DNA from: Falsiroseomonas sp051433165
Lineage (GTDB): Bacteria > Pseudomonadota > Alphaproteobacteria > Acetobacterales > Acetobacteraceae
NCBI RefSeq assembly: GCF_051433165.1
Contig: NZ_JBHMFS010000015.1
Span: 86,904-150,903, forward strand
Direction: 5' to 3'
DNA: 64,000 nucleotides
Under the pieces are notes generated by a model, which saw only the letters and a list, made by a program, of their open reading frames with translations, did not search any database and was not told the DNA's origin. The position numbers were made by a program, and so were the translations under genes. Every line of letters starts with the position of its first letter. The stretch's first letter is position 1. Shown piece after piece: positions 17,485 to 25,706 of this stretch.

Positions 17485-18303
17485 TCAGATCACCGCGTGA
17501 CGCACCCGCGCGGAAAGCCATTCGCTGACCAGCACGGTGCCGAGGATCAGCACGAAAATCGTCGTCACCTGCGGCCAGGCCAGCACATTGATGCTGGCCT
17601 GCATCTGCATGCCGATGCCGCCGGCGCCGACCAGCCCCAGCACCGTCGCCTCCCGGATGTTGATGTCCCAGCGGAACACCGTGAGGCCGGCAAAGGCGGG
17701 CATGATCTGCGGCACGATGGCCCAGCCGAGCACCTGGGGGCGCGAGGCGCCGGTGGCGGTTACGGCTTCGACCTGGGTGGTGTCGATCTCCTCGATCGCC
17801 TCATACAGCAGCTTGGCGATGAAGCCGACGCTGCGCAGCGCGATGGCGATGATGCCGGCCAGCATGCCGGGCCCCAGGATGATCACCAGGATCAGCGCCC
17901 AGATCAGCGAGTTGATGGAGCGGCTGGCGACGATGATGAACAGCACGACGGGCCGCACGAGCAGCCGGCTCGGCGTGGTGTTGTGCGCGGCCAGGAAGGC
18001 CAGCGGCACGCCGATCACCACCGCCAGCGCGGTGCCAATGGTGGCGATGTTGATCGTGTCCCACAGCGGCTTCCAGAGCTGGCTGGCATAGGACCAGCGC
18101 GGCGGGAACATGCGCGCGATCAGGTCGCCGCCCTGCCGCGGCGCATCCCAGACGAAGGGCCAGATGGTGCGGTCCGAGATGAAGCTGAAGCAGTACACGC
18201 ACAGCGCCACCCCGGCGAACCAGCCGCCCCAGACCAGCAGGTCGGCGCGCGGCGTTCGGCGGCGCCAATCCGGCGTGCCGTCGGGTCGAGCGAGAATGGC
18301 CAT
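17485..18303 (-). CDS. phnE: Phosphonate-type ABC transporter permease PhnE (second copy)
   Basis: 272-residue inner-membrane permease with about six helices. The EAA loop reads EAVTATGASRPQVLGWAIVPQI, the coupling site for the ATPase. It closely resembles the neighbouring permease in design and overlaps its stop by one base, so the two probably form a heterodimer. It is the last gene of the phnD-C-E-E operon. No C-P lyase genes are visible, so the substrate may be phosphonate, phosphite or another oxyanion. Confidence 0.88.
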   Translation of the reverse strand: MAILARPDGTPDWRRRTPRADLLVWGGWFAGVALCVYCFSFISDRTIWPFVWDAPRQGGDLIARMFPPRWSYASQLWKPLWDTINIATIGTALAVVIGVPLAFLAAHNTTPSRLLVRPVVLFIIVASRSINSLIWALILVIILGPGMLAGIIAIALRSVGFIAKLLYEAIEEIDTTQVEAVTATGASRPQVLGWAIVPQIMPAFAGLTVFRWDINIREATVLGLVGAGGIGMQMQASINVLAWPQVTTIFVLILGTVLVSEWLSARVRHAVI

Positions 18304-19121
18304 TACTGCACCTTCCGGCGGATCCAGCCGCTGCTGTATTCGCAGACCAGCACGATCGCGATGATCACCAGCAGCACCGCCGCCGCGGTGTCGAATTCAT
18401 AGCGGTCGAAGGAGGTGTTCAGCGTGTCGCCGATGCCGCCCGCGCCGACCAGGCCGAGCACCGCACTCTCCCGGAAATTGATGTCGAGCCGGTAGGCGGA
18501 AAGCCCGATGATCCGCGGCTTCACCTGCGGCAGCACGCCCCAGGCCAGAAGCTGGAACCAGGACCCGCCGGTGGCGCGCACTGCCTCCGCCTGGCTCGCC
18601 TGGATATCCTCGATATCCTCCGCGATCAGCTTCGCCATGAAGCCGATGGTGGCAAAGGCCAGGGTCAGCGTGCCGGCCAACGGCCCGAAGCCCACCATGG
18701 CGACGAAGACGATGGCGATGATGATTTCCTGGAAGGTGCGGCTGACGGCGATGATGCCGCGGCAGAACAGGTAGATCGGCAGCGGCGCCAGGTTGCGCGC
18801 GGCACCGAGCGCCACCGGAATGGACAGCGCGATGCCGACGGCGGTGGAGACCACCGTCATGGTGAGGCTTTCCAGCAGCCCGGCCAGGATGTCATCGCCC
18901 TTCGAGGTGAAGTCGGGCGGGAAGAAGCCGCTGAGGAAGCGCCCGGCGCGTTCCACACCTTCGGCCGCGCGGGTCCAGTTCACCTCGATCGTGCCGATCG
19001 CCAGCAGCGCGTAGACCAGCGCGCCGAGATAGACGGCGTAGCGCAGCCAGGGCGTGTCGATCAGCGGCGGCGGGCGCCAGGCGCGCGCGGCGGCGGCGGC
19101 GTTAAAGGTACTCGCGCTCAT
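18303..19121 (-). CDS. phnE: Phosphonate-type ABC transporter permease PhnE (first copy)
   Basis: 272-residue membrane protein with about six helices and an EAA loop EAVRATGGSWFQLLAWGVLPQV. The flanking blocks SAYRLDINFRESAVLGLVGAGGIG are diagnostic for PhnE-type permeases. Its start overlaps the phnC stop by four bases and its stop overlaps the second phnE by one. Two permease genes in series are common in this transporter class. It forms the channel for the ligand delivered by PhnD. Confidence 0.9.
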   Translation of the reverse strand: MSASTFNAAAAARAWRPPPLIDTPWLRYAVYLGALVYALLAIGTIEVNWTRAAEGVERAGRFLSGFFPPDFTSKGDDILAGLLESLTMTVVSTAVGIALSIPVALGAARNLAPLPIYLFCRGIIAVSRTFQEIIIAIVFVAMVGFGPLAGTLTLAFATIGFMAKLIAEDIEDIQASQAEAVRATGGSWFQLLAWGVLPQVKPRIIGLSAYRLDINFRESAVLGLVGAGGIGDTLNTSFDRYEFDTAAAVLLVIIAIVLVCEYSSGWIRRKVQ

Positions 19122-19918
19122 GCCACCGCCTCGGCGGCCTCTTCCTCATCCTCGGCCTTGCGGATGGTCTGCGACCAATCCTCCTCGCCATAGATGTCGG
19201 TCAGCGCCTGGGTCTGCAGCTCCTCCGCCGGGCCGTCGAAGACGATGCGGCCGGCGCGGAGACCGACGATGCGCCGGGCGAATTGCTGGGCGAGCGCCAC
19301 GTCATGGATGTTGATGATCGCAGCGAGCCCGCGTTCGGTACACAGTTCGACGATCAGGCGCATGATCTGGCGGCTGGTCTTGGGGTCCAGGCTGGCGGTG
19401 GGTTCATCCACCAGCAGCAGCTTCGGGTCCTGCATCAGCGCGCGCACGATGCCGACGCGCTGGCGTTGGCCACCCGAGAGCGCATCCGCGCGCTTGTCGG
19501 CCATATGCGCCAGGCCGACGCGGTCCAGCAACCGAAAGGCTTCCTCGATATCCTTGCGCGGAAAGCGACGGAACCAGGAGGACCAGAAGCCGACATAGCC
19601 GAGCCGGCCGGACAGCACGTTCTCCATGACCGTCAGCCGCTCGACCAGGGCGTATTCCTGGAAGATCATCCCCATCCGTCGCCGCGCCCGGCGCAGCGCG
19701 CCGGAGCCCAGCGCGGTGAGGTTCTCGCCGTCGAGCATCACCCGGCCGGTGGAGGGTTCCACCAGCCGGTTGACGCAACGGATCAGCGTGGATTTGCCGG
19801 CACCCGAGGGGCCGATCAGCGCCATCACCTGGCCCGCCGGAATCCGCAGATCGACATTGTCGAGCGCGAGATCCCCGGTCGGGTAGCGCTTGGTCAGTCC
19901 CTCGATGTTCAGCAGCAC
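19118..19918 (-). CDS. phnC: Phosphonate-type ABC transporter ATP-binding protein PhnC
   Basis: 266-residue ABC ATPase. Walker A GPSGAGKST is near residue 36, the Q-loop FQEYALVERLTVMENVL follows, the signature is LSGGQRQRVGIVRAL and Walker B LLLVDEPTASLD. The VERLTVMENVLSGRLG block is typical of PhnC. The acidic tail (EDEEEAAEAVA) is slightly extended. It starts 13 bases after the phnD stop and powers uptake through the two PhnE permeases. Confidence 0.92.
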   Translation of the reverse strand: MLLNIEGLTKRYPTGDLALDNVDLRIPAGQVMALIGPSGAGKSTLIRCVNRLVEPSTGRVMLDGENLTALGSGALRRARRRMGMIFQEYALVERLTVMENVLSGRLGYVGFWSSWFRRFPRKDIEEAFRLLDRVGLAHMADKRADALSGGQRQRVGIVRALMQDPKLLLVDEPTASLDPKTSRQIMRLIVELCTERGLAAIINIHDVALAQQFARRIVGLRAGRIVFDGPAEELQTQALTDIYGEEDWSQTIRKAEDEEEAAEAVA

Positions 19919-19931
19919 TGTGTATCGATCC

Positions 19932-20927
19932 TCAGCGGCAGGCGTAGGAGACGCTCATGGCCGCATCGATTTCCCGGATCACGTTCCAATGCTGCTGGTA
20001 GGTGATCGGGATGAACTTCTCCGCCGGCGGCTGGCTCTTGCCGAATTCGGCCTGCATCGGCGTGCCTTCCCAGTTGAAGTTGAAGAAGGCGGCGCGGATG
20101 CGCTCCACCAGCGCCGGGTTCAGATTGTGCGCGGTGCCGTAGCCGGTGGTGGGGAAGCTGTCGCTGCGATAGATCGTGCGGATCTGCTCGGCCCGCACGA
20201 CATTGCGCGCCACCATGCGCGTCATCACCGAATTGGCGATGGCGGCGGCGTCGTAGTCGCGATTGGCGACGCCGAGGATCGAATTGTCATGCCGGCCGGA
20301 GAAGGCAGGCGTGAAATCCGTGCCGGCGCGCATGTTGAACTGGCTGGCCAGCAGCGCGGACGGCGCCTTGAATCCGGAATTGGAGGTCTCGGAGGTGAAG
20401 GCGATGGTCCGGCCGCGCAGATCCTCGATCCGCTGGGCGGTGGAGGACGCCGGGACGATGAATTCCATCTCGTAGCCGAAGGCGCCCGTGTTGCTCGCCA
20501 TCATGGCGAAGGGCACGAAGCCGGCACAGTTGACGGCCAGCGGGTTGGAGCCGGTGTTGAAGCCCGCAATGTGCAAGCGGCCGGCGCGCATCGCCTCGAT
20601 CTGCGCGGCATTGGACTGCACCGCGAAGAACTGCACGCGCTTGCCGGTCTCACGCGCCAGGTGGTCCATGAAGGGCTGCCAGACGGTGCGATAGACGGCG
20701 GGGTCCTCGACCGGGGTGTAGGCGAAGATCAGCGTCGCGGGGTCGACCAGTTCGCGCGGGTTGGTGGGCGTATCGGCCACCAGGTCCCCGTCGCGATCGC
20801 AATAGCGGGCATCGAGCGCGCCGCGCGGGCAATCCTGGGCGGCGGCCTGGCGCGGCTGCCCGGCGAACAGGCCGAGGGCCAGGGCCGAGGTGGCCAGGAC
20901 ACTGGTTGCGAAAAGGCGGCGCAGCAT
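19932..20927 (-). CDS. phnD: Phosphate/phosphite/phosphonate-binding protein PhnD
   Basis: 331-residue periplasmic binding protein. Residues 1-30 are a signal peptide (cleavage AAA-QD). Residues 44-52 (DRDGDLVAD) resemble a calcium-binding loop and sit ahead of the ligand-binding domain, whose FAYTPVEDPAVY and SETSNSGFKAPSALL blocks are PhnD-like. GGGAG precedes the start. It is the first gene of the operon and delivers ligand to PhnE-PhnE-PhnC. Ligand identity is not settled by sequence. Confidence 0.9.
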   Translation of the reverse strand: MLRRLFATSVLATSALALGLFAGQPRQAAAQDCPRGALDARYCDRDGDLVADTPTNPRELVDPATLIFAYTPVEDPAVYRTVWQPFMDHLARETGKRVQFFAVQSNAAQIEAMRAGRLHIAGFNTGSNPLAVNCAGFVPFAMMASNTGAFGYEMEFIVPASSTAQRIEDLRGRTIAFTSETSNSGFKAPSALLASQFNMRAGTDFTPAFSGRHDNSILGVANRDYDAAAIANSVMTRMVARNVVRAEQIRTIYRSDSFPTTGYGTAHNLNPALVERIRAAFFNFNWEGTPMQAEFGKSQPPAEKFIPITYQQHWNVIREIDAAMSVSYACR

Positions 20928-21110
20928 GGCTGAAACTCCCTGGGGTGCAGATGCGGGTGCCTTCTATGGGACACTCCGAGACGGTTCGACGTCAGATTTA
21001 TGAAGATTGCCGGCGCATGACGCGCTCGGCAAGGATTGTTGCGGGTGTTCGTGATGCAACCCCTTCGCAGCCAGACCGCTTCTCCGGCCACGAGGATGGA
21101 GGCGGGTTGC

Positions 21111-22184
21111 ATGGATCGGGGCAGTTCTTGGCAGACGGCACGGCAGGGCGAGGTGGCCTTCCTGCGTCGGGTGCTGATCGTCGCGGCGGTGGTGATCCTG
21201 CTGCTGCTGCTGTGGCAGGTGCGGATGGCGCTGCTGATCGCCTTCGCCGGGGTGGTGGTGGCGGTGCTGCTGCTGGCCGCGGCACGACCGGCGGAACGCT
21301 ATCTCGGGCTGTCGCGAAGCTGGTCGCTGCTGCTGGTGGGCGTGCTGCTGGCGCTCGGCCTCGGCCTGGCCGGCATGCTGGTCGGCAACGAGGTGATGGC
21401 GCAGTTCAGCCAGCTTTTGGAACGCCTGCCCGCAGCGGTGTCGGCCTTCGAGGATCGCTTCCGTGTAGAGTTGCCGGGGGTGGAGGAGACGGTGGCCAGT
21501 GGCGCGGTCGATACCTCGATGCTCGGCACCCTGGCGGGCCATGCAGCGACGCTGGGCAGCCTGGCGATCGGGGCGGGCACGGCGCTGGTGGTGGCCGTGG
21601 TTGGCGCCTTCTTCCTGGCGGTTAATCCGGGCATGTACCGGCGCGGCATCCTGAAGCTGTTGCCGCGGGCACAGCACAGCCGCGCCGATGAGGCGATGGT
21701 GGCGAGCGGCAATGCGCTGCGGCTGTGGATCGGCGCGCAGCTGGTCTCGATGACCATTGTCGGCGGACTGGCAGGGCTCGGCACCTGGTGGCTTGGCCTG
21801 CCCTCGCCACTGGCATTGGGGCTATTCGCCGGGCTGATGAACTTCGTGCCGCTGATCGGCGCCTTTGCCGGGGCGGTGCCGGCGCTGTTCCTGGCGCTGG
21901 CGGAAGGGGGCAACGCGGTGCTGTGGACCGGGCTGCTGTTCATCGCGATCCAGCAGCTTGAATCCAACATGATCCTGCCGCTGGTGGAAAAGCACATGGT
22001 CAGCATGCCGCCGGCGCTGCTGCTGTTTTCCGTGGTGGGGGTGGGGCTGTTGTTCGGTGTGCCAGGGGTGATCCTGGCGGCGCCGCTCACCGTCGTGGCC
22101 TATGTGCTGGTGAAGAAACTGTATGTCAGTGAAACGCTAGGCCAGCCGACGGAGGTGCCGGGTGAGGTGAAGGATGCAGAATGA
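21111..22184 (+). CDS. AI-2E family transporter
   Basis: 357-residue membrane protein of the AI-2E (PerM/TqsA) family with about eight helices. The late block GLMNFVPLIGAFAGAVPALF and IQQLESNMILPLVEKHMVSMPPAL is the family signature. Members include autoinducer exporters and sodium/proton antiporters, so the substrate is open. ATG 21111 is preferred because GGAGG lies eight bases upstream. The gene is divergent from phnD, 183 bases away. Confidence 0.85.
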   Translation: MDRGSSWQTARQGEVAFLRRVLIVAAVVILLLLLWQVRMALLIAFAGVVVAVLLLAAARPAERYLGLSRSWSLLLVGVLLALGLGLAGMLVGNEVMAQFSQLLERLPAAVSAFEDRFRVELPGVEETVASGAVDTSMLGTLAGHAATLGSLAIGAGTALVVAVVGAFFLAVNPGMYRRGILKLLPRAQHSRADEAMVASGNALRLWIGAQLVSMTIVGGLAGLGTWWLGLPSPLALGLFAGLMNFVPLIGAFAGAVPALFLALAEGGNAVLWTGLLFIAIQQLESNMILPLVEKHMVSMPPALLLFSVVGVGLLFGVPGVILAAPLTVVAYVLVKKLYVSETLGQPTEVPGEVKDAE

Positions 22185-22358
22185 AAATCGAGACATGATC
22201 CGACTACGGTAAAAGCAGGTCCTTGGTGAGGCGGAAAGGGATCGAACGCTGCCGCGGTTGAGGTGTTCTACACCACAGCCGGACAGCAATCCTTGAAAAT
22301 GTTGCAGTATATCGCGCCCCCGCTGAAGAAAGACTGTCCGGAAGCGGAAAGGGGCGGG

Positions 22359-22381
22359 TTGACATGCAACATATCTGTCAA
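22359..22381. promoter_or_regulatory. Inverted repeat TTGACA-N11-TGTCAA upstream of the PepSY gene
   Basis: Perfect six-base arms TTGACA (22359-22364) and TGTCAA (22376-22381) lie just before the ribosome site and 15 bases ahead of the PepSY gene start. The first arm also equals a sigma-70 -35 hexamer, but no -10 fits before the start, so I read it as a candidate operator or mRNA hairpin. Confidence 0.4.
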
Positions 22382-22396
22382 CTGGAGGCCAGCCTC

Positions 22397-22897
22397 ATGA
22401 AGAATATCCTGAACACCACCGCTCTTGCCGCCACCCTGGTTCTCGGCGGCTACGGCGTTGCACTCGCCCAGGGCAGCGGCACGGCGCCGCACGCCACCGG
22501 CACCAGCCAGCAGGGCGCACAGGACCGCGTCGGCACCGCTGAGGCGACGCGCATGAACGAGGCGCAGATCCGCACCCTCCTTGGCGCCCGCGGCTATTCG
22601 GATTTCGACGACATGGAGCGTGACGGCGACACCTTCCGCATCGGCACCGCCGAGCGCTACGGCAAGAAGGTCGAGGATCTCCGCGTCGATGCCCGCACCG
22701 GCCGAGTGAAGGATGAGGCGCGGCTGACCGAGGACCAGGCCAAGCGCCTGCTGGAGGATCGCGGCTATTCCGATGTCAGCGATGTGAACCGCGACGACAA
22801 CATGATCTCGGCCACCGCGAAGCGGAACGACCGCGAGCTGCGGCTGCGGATCGACGCCGAGACCGGCGTGGTGACGCAGCAGCAGGCCAGCAACTGA
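22397..22897 (+). CDS. Secreted protein with two PepSY-like repeats
   Basis: 166 residues. Residues 1-24 form a signal peptide (cleavage near ALA-Q). The mature part carries two similar units, RTLLGARGYSDFDDMERDGD... and KRLLEDRGYSDVSDVNRDDN..., each about 45 residues and ending in (D/I)A(R/E)TG.V, the PepSY pattern. PepSY domains act as periplasmic inhibitor or chaperone modules. CTGGAGG precedes ATG 22397. It opens a run of small envelope or stress genes. Confidence 0.75.
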   Translation: MKNILNTTALAATLVLGGYGVALAQGSGTAPHATGTSQQGAQDRVGTAEATRMNEAQIRTLLGARGYSDFDDMERDGDTFRIGTAERYGKKVEDLRVDARTGRVKDEARLTEDQAKRLLEDRGYSDVSDVNRDDNMISATAKRNDRELRLRIDAETGVVTQQQASN

Positions 22898-22920
22898 GCA
22901 TTGGCACGCGCAAGCCGCCT

Positions 22921-22946
22921 GGCAACTGAGGCGGGCGGCAGCCGTT
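22921..22946 (+). promoter_or_regulatory. Possible EcfG-type stress promoter of csbD
   Basis: GGCAAC (22921-22926), 16 bases, then CGTT (22943-22946). This differs by one base from the alphaproteobacterial general-stress sigma factor consensus GGAAC-N16/17-CGTT and ends 68 bases before the CsbD-family start. CsbD genes are typical general-stress targets. Inferred from pattern and context. Confidence 0.45.
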
Positions 22947-23014
22947 AACGACCCAGGCGCCCTTCGACAGCAATCGCCGGGGGGCGTCGCCTCAACTCGG
23001 AAGGAATCTTCAGA

Positions 23015-23200
23015 ATGGACAAGGATCGCATCGAAGGCGCCGGCAAGCAGGCCAAGGGTGCCGTGAAGGAAGGCGCCGGCAAGGTGACCGGCGACACCTC
23101 CATGCAGGTCGAGGGCAAGGCGGATAAGGCGGAGGGCAAGGTCCAGAGCGCCGTCGGTGGCGCCAAGGACAAGGCCCGCGAAGTTCGCGACGGCGACTGA
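23015..23200 (+). CDS. CsbD-family stress protein
   Basis: 61-residue highly charged protein. MDKDRIEGAGKQAKGAVKEG and the later GKVTGDTSMQVEGKADKAEGK are the standard CsbD repeats, giving an amphipathic helix bundle. CsbD-like proteins accumulate under general stress; mechanism is unknown. GGAAGGAA lies upstream of the start. The gene is followed by a strong hairpin and preceded by a possible stress promoter. Confidence 0.9.
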   Translation: MDKDRIEGAGKQAKGAVKEGAGKVTGDTSMQVEGKADKAEGKVQSAVGGAKDKAREVRDGD

Positions 23201-23226
23201 GCCGGACCACCGCCAGAGCACTGCCG

Positions 23227-23263
23227 CGCCGCGCCGGCGAGCCCATCGGCTCCCGGCGCGGCG
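23227..23263 (+). terminator. Strong GC hairpin after csbD
   Basis: Arms at 23227-23243 and 23248-23263 pair over 16 base pairs with one bulged C and a CATC loop. Only a weak T stretch follows (TCTTGCGTTG). It probably ends or attenuates the csbD transcript before the PRC-barrel gene. Confidence 0.6.
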
Positions 23264-23290
23264 TCTTGCGTTGAAAATCAGGAGGATATG

Positions 23291-24208
23291 ATGGCCAATC
23301 AGCTTTCGGCCCGGCCGAGCCTGTTCACAACGGCGGCGACCGCAGCGGTGCTCGCCTTCACCTTCGCCGGCGCCGCCCAGGGACAGGGGGTGCCGGTTCC
23401 AGCTTCGCCGTTCCCCGCGCCGCAAGCCACGGCACCTGAAACCTTGGCGCCCCAATCCGTGACGCCCCAGTCGGCAGCCCAGCACCGCGCCGTGCCGGGA
23501 TCGCTTGAGGAGGCGGGGCTGGAACTGCGCGTCGCGCATCAGCAGATGGGCACGGCCCAGGTGGATATCGCACCGCAGGCCATCCAGCGGGCACGCCTCG
23601 CCCTGGAGGGCATCAGCCGCAACATCGATCTGGCGGCGCCCGAACGGCTGACGCAGGGCGCAACCGAGGCGTTGCAGCAGCGGGTCGATCAGGCGCGGCG
23701 CCTGCTCGCCGCCGAATCGCCCAATGCGTTGCAGGCACGCCTCGCGATTGACGAAGTACTGGCCGCGCTGCCGCCGGTGCAGGCCGCGGTGCAGCAGGTA
23801 GCGCCAGCGACCGGTGCCAGCGCCGCCGCGCGCCCGGCCCAATCGGGTGGCATGGGCCAGCAGGCGGTAGCGCCTTCTTCTGGTGGCATGGAATTGTCCC
23901 GTCTCACCAACCTGGTCGGCACCAACGTGGTCTCCAGCACCGGCCGCGATGCCGGGGAGATCGAGAACCTGCTGATCGACAGCAGCGGACAGGTGCGCGC
24001 GGCGGTGGTGCAGTGGGGCGGGTTCCTCGGCATCGGCACCCGCAGTGCGGTTGTCCCGATCGAGCAGCTTGCCTTCGGCGCGCCGAATGAGCGGGTGCGG
24101 ATGGATCTGACGCGCGACCAGCTCGAAAGACTGCCGCGCTACGACGCCGACAATTTGGGCGAGTATGGCCGTGCGGAGGGCTGGGGCGCGCTCCGCACCT
24201 ATCGCTGA
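23291..24208 (+). CDS. PRC-barrel domain protein, exported
   Basis: About 305 residues. An N-terminal hydrophobic segment (AAVLAFTFAGAAQGQ) looks like a signal peptide. A Pro/Ala/Gln-rich stretch follows, then a helical region (about residues 70-160). The C-terminal PRC-barrel (LVGTNVVSSTGRDAGEIENLLID...VVPIEQLAFG) occupies roughly residues 210-270. ATG 23291 is preferred to ATG 23288 because GGAGG ends at 23285. Function unknown; PRC-barrels often serve as envelope adaptors. It belongs to the local stress/envelope cluster. Confidence 0.75.
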   Translation: MANQLSARPSLFTTAATAAVLAFTFAGAAQGQGVPVPASPFPAPQATAPETLAPQSVTPQSAAQHRAVPGSLEEAGLELRVAHQQMGTAQVDIAPQAIQRARLALEGISRNIDLAAPERLTQGATEALQQRVDQARRLLAAESPNALQARLAIDEVLAALPPVQAAVQQVAPATGASAAARPAQSGGMGQQAVAPSSGGMELSRLTNLVGTNVVSSTGRDAGEIENLLIDSSGQVRAAVVQWGGFLGIGTRSAVVPIEQLAFGAPNERVRMDLTRDQLERLPRYDADNLGEYGRAEGWGALRTYR

Positions 24209-24230
24209 GCGGCAAAACGGGCACGGGCGG

Positions 24231-24256
24231 GGCAACCTGCCCGGTCCTGGGGCGCT
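24231..24256 (+). promoter_or_regulatory. Second GGCAAC-N16-CGCT box
   Basis: GGCAAC (24231-24236), 16 bases, CGCT (24253-24256), 30 bases before the lipoprotein start at 24287. The left half and spacing are the same as in the csbD box; the right half differs by one base. It may be a weaker stress promoter. The evidence is pattern only. Confidence 0.3.
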
Positions 24257-24286
24257 GGTATGGGCATGCAAAGAAGGATGCCTCTC

Positions 24287-24688
24287 ATGACCCGAACCCT
24301 CTATGTGCCGGCTCTCGTGGGCTTCCTGGCCCTGGGGCTTGTTGCCTGCGACGACAACACCAGCACATCCGAATCGCAGAACGTGCCGGCCGAGACGCGC
24401 ACCGGCCAGTCCGGCGGCACCGTGGCTCCCACCGCGGCGGGCAGCGGCACCACGAACAGCCCCGGCATGAGCGTGCCCGGTGCCAGCGGCACCGCCCCGA
24501 TCGGCTCTGCATCCTCGCTGCCGCCCGGCACAGGCTCCGCTTCCGGCGTCACCGAGACGCCGCTTCTCACCCCAGCCGATCCTTCCGGCGCCGCCAATTA
24601 TGGTTCGACGCCCGGGTCCACGGCCACTGGCAGCCCTGGCGTGACCCGCCCGGGCATGGGCGAGAGCGGTGGCGGTCCGCAGCGCTGA
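24287..24688 (+). CDS. Small lipoprotein, Ser/Thr/Gly/Pro-rich
   Basis: 133 residues. The N-terminus MTRTLYVPALVGFLALGLVAC is a lipoprotein signal with the modified cysteine in a LVAC lipobox. The mature part (CDDNTSTSESQNVPAE...) is low-complexity, rich in Ser, Thr, Gly and Pro, with no recognised domain. AAGAAGGA precedes ATG 24287 at good spacing. It is probably anchored in the outer or inner membrane. No function can be assigned. Confidence 0.6.
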   Translation: MTRTLYVPALVGFLALGLVACDDNTSTSESQNVPAETRTGQSGGTVAPTAAGSGTTNSPGMSVPGASGTAPIGSASSLPPGTGSASGVTETPLLTPADPSGAANYGSTPGSTATGSPGVTRPGMGESGGGPQR

Positions 24689-24745
24689 TCTGATCCTGCC
24701 GGGCGCTGGCACCGCCGCCAGGGCTTTGCCGGAACAGGCGTCGGG

Positions 24746-24981
24746 CTAGACCGACTGGCGCAGCAGCCCGATCTTCTGCGCCATCGGCCCGCTGCCCGGG
24801 AAGGCGAGGGCGACGGCTCTCTGCACCCGGCCGCCCTGCACCGCGCCACCGGCCAGAAAGGCGGCGCCACCCGTGCCGTGGTCGGTGCGGAGATGGCCAT
24901 TGGTCCGTGCGCGGTGCGGCCGCGTGCGGTAAAGGCCAGCACGGCGGTGCGCGACCAAACCGTGCCCGCAGCGCCCAGATC
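24746..24981 (-). pseudogene. Remnant of a DUF1501-family protein C-terminus
   Basis: Minus-strand reading gives DLGAAGTVWSRTAVLAFT.RGRTA in one frame, then ARTNGHLRTDHGTGGAAFL and AGGAVQGGRV in a shifted frame, then FPGSGPMAQKIGLLR before a stop at 24746. These match consecutive blocks of the DUF1501 C-terminus (FTEFGRTA.., TDHGTG, AGGAV.GGRV, FPGS), with one frameshift and a likely internal deletion between GGRV and FPGS. Stops precede the first block. It is the only recognisable content of the 24689-25115 gap. Confidence 0.6.
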
Positions 24982-25115
24982 GTGGCGATCCGTTCAACCT
25001 CATGAACGCACGCCCCGTGGCCAAACCCGCGCAAGGCCTTTGACATCTGTGTGAGGGTTTCCGGCGCGGCGGGCCTCCCCTAGCCTGAGCTTCGAACGGA
25101 TCGGGACAGGGACAC

Positions 25116-25706
25116 ATGCGACACCGCCTCGCCATCATCACGGGACTTCTGGCCCTGCCGGGCGCGGCCCTGGCACATCACCCGATGGATGGGGAGGTGC
25201 CGTCCACGCTGTGGCACGGCCTGGCCTCCGGCCTCGCGCATCCGGTGATCGGGCCGGACCACTTGGCCTTCCTGCTGGCGATCGGGCTGGTCGCCGGGCT
25301 GGCGGGGTGGGGGCTGGCGCGGCCCATGCTGTTCGTTCTGGCGTCCCTGGCCGGCGTTGCCGCGGCCTGGCTCGGGCTGATGCTGCCGGCGGTCGAATGG
25401 GTCGTCGCGGCGACGGTGCTGGCGGCGGGGGCCGTGCTGCTGTCGGGCAGGGCGATGCCGGTGGCGGGCTGGATGGCGCTGCTGCTGGTGGCCGGGATCG
25501 CGCACGGCCAGGCCTATGCGGCGGAGCTGCTGGGGGCGGAGGCGACGCCGATCCTTGGCTACCTGGCCGGCCTCGCGTTGGTACAGGGCGCACTGGTGGC
25601 GCTGGTGGCATGGCTGGCACGACAGGTGCCGGGGCTGGCTGAGGGGCCGGTGCCGCGGCTGCTGGGGGCGGCGGTGCTGGCGGTGGGGGCGGTCGCGCTG
25701 GTCTAG
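25116..25706 (+). CDS. HupE/UreJ family membrane protein
   Basis: 196 residues, a signal-like N-terminus then about six hydrophobic segments. GLAHPVIGPDHLAFLLAIG is the conserved histidine/aspartate motif of HupE/UreJ proteins, and AHGQAYAAE is the second conserved block. Family members are nickel or cobalt transporters near hydrogenase or urease genes, but neither is visible here. Its 3' end overlaps the convergent MoaD-like gene by four bases. Confidence 0.85.
   Translation: MRHRLAIITGLLALPGAALAHHPMDGEVPSTLWHGLASGLAHPVIGPDHLAFLLAIGLVAGLAGWGLARPMLFVLASLAGVAAAWLGLMLPAVEWVVAATVLAAGAVLLSGRAMPVAGWMALLLVAGIAHGQAYAAELLGAEATPILGYLAGLALVQGALVALVAWLARQVPGLAEGPVPRLLGAAVLAVGAVALV

Noticed and set aside
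22190..22300. String on the minus strand with GTTCGATCC, like a tRNA T-loop, suggesting a tRNA or integration scar before the PepSY gene.
   Set aside because: No complementary T-stem, no acceptor stem and no D- or anticodon-arm pairing could be built.
22268..24712. An 814-codon minus-strand open frame over the PepSY/CsbD/PRC cluster.
   Set aside because: The plus-strand genes there have signal peptides, family motifs and ribosome sites; the minus frame has none.
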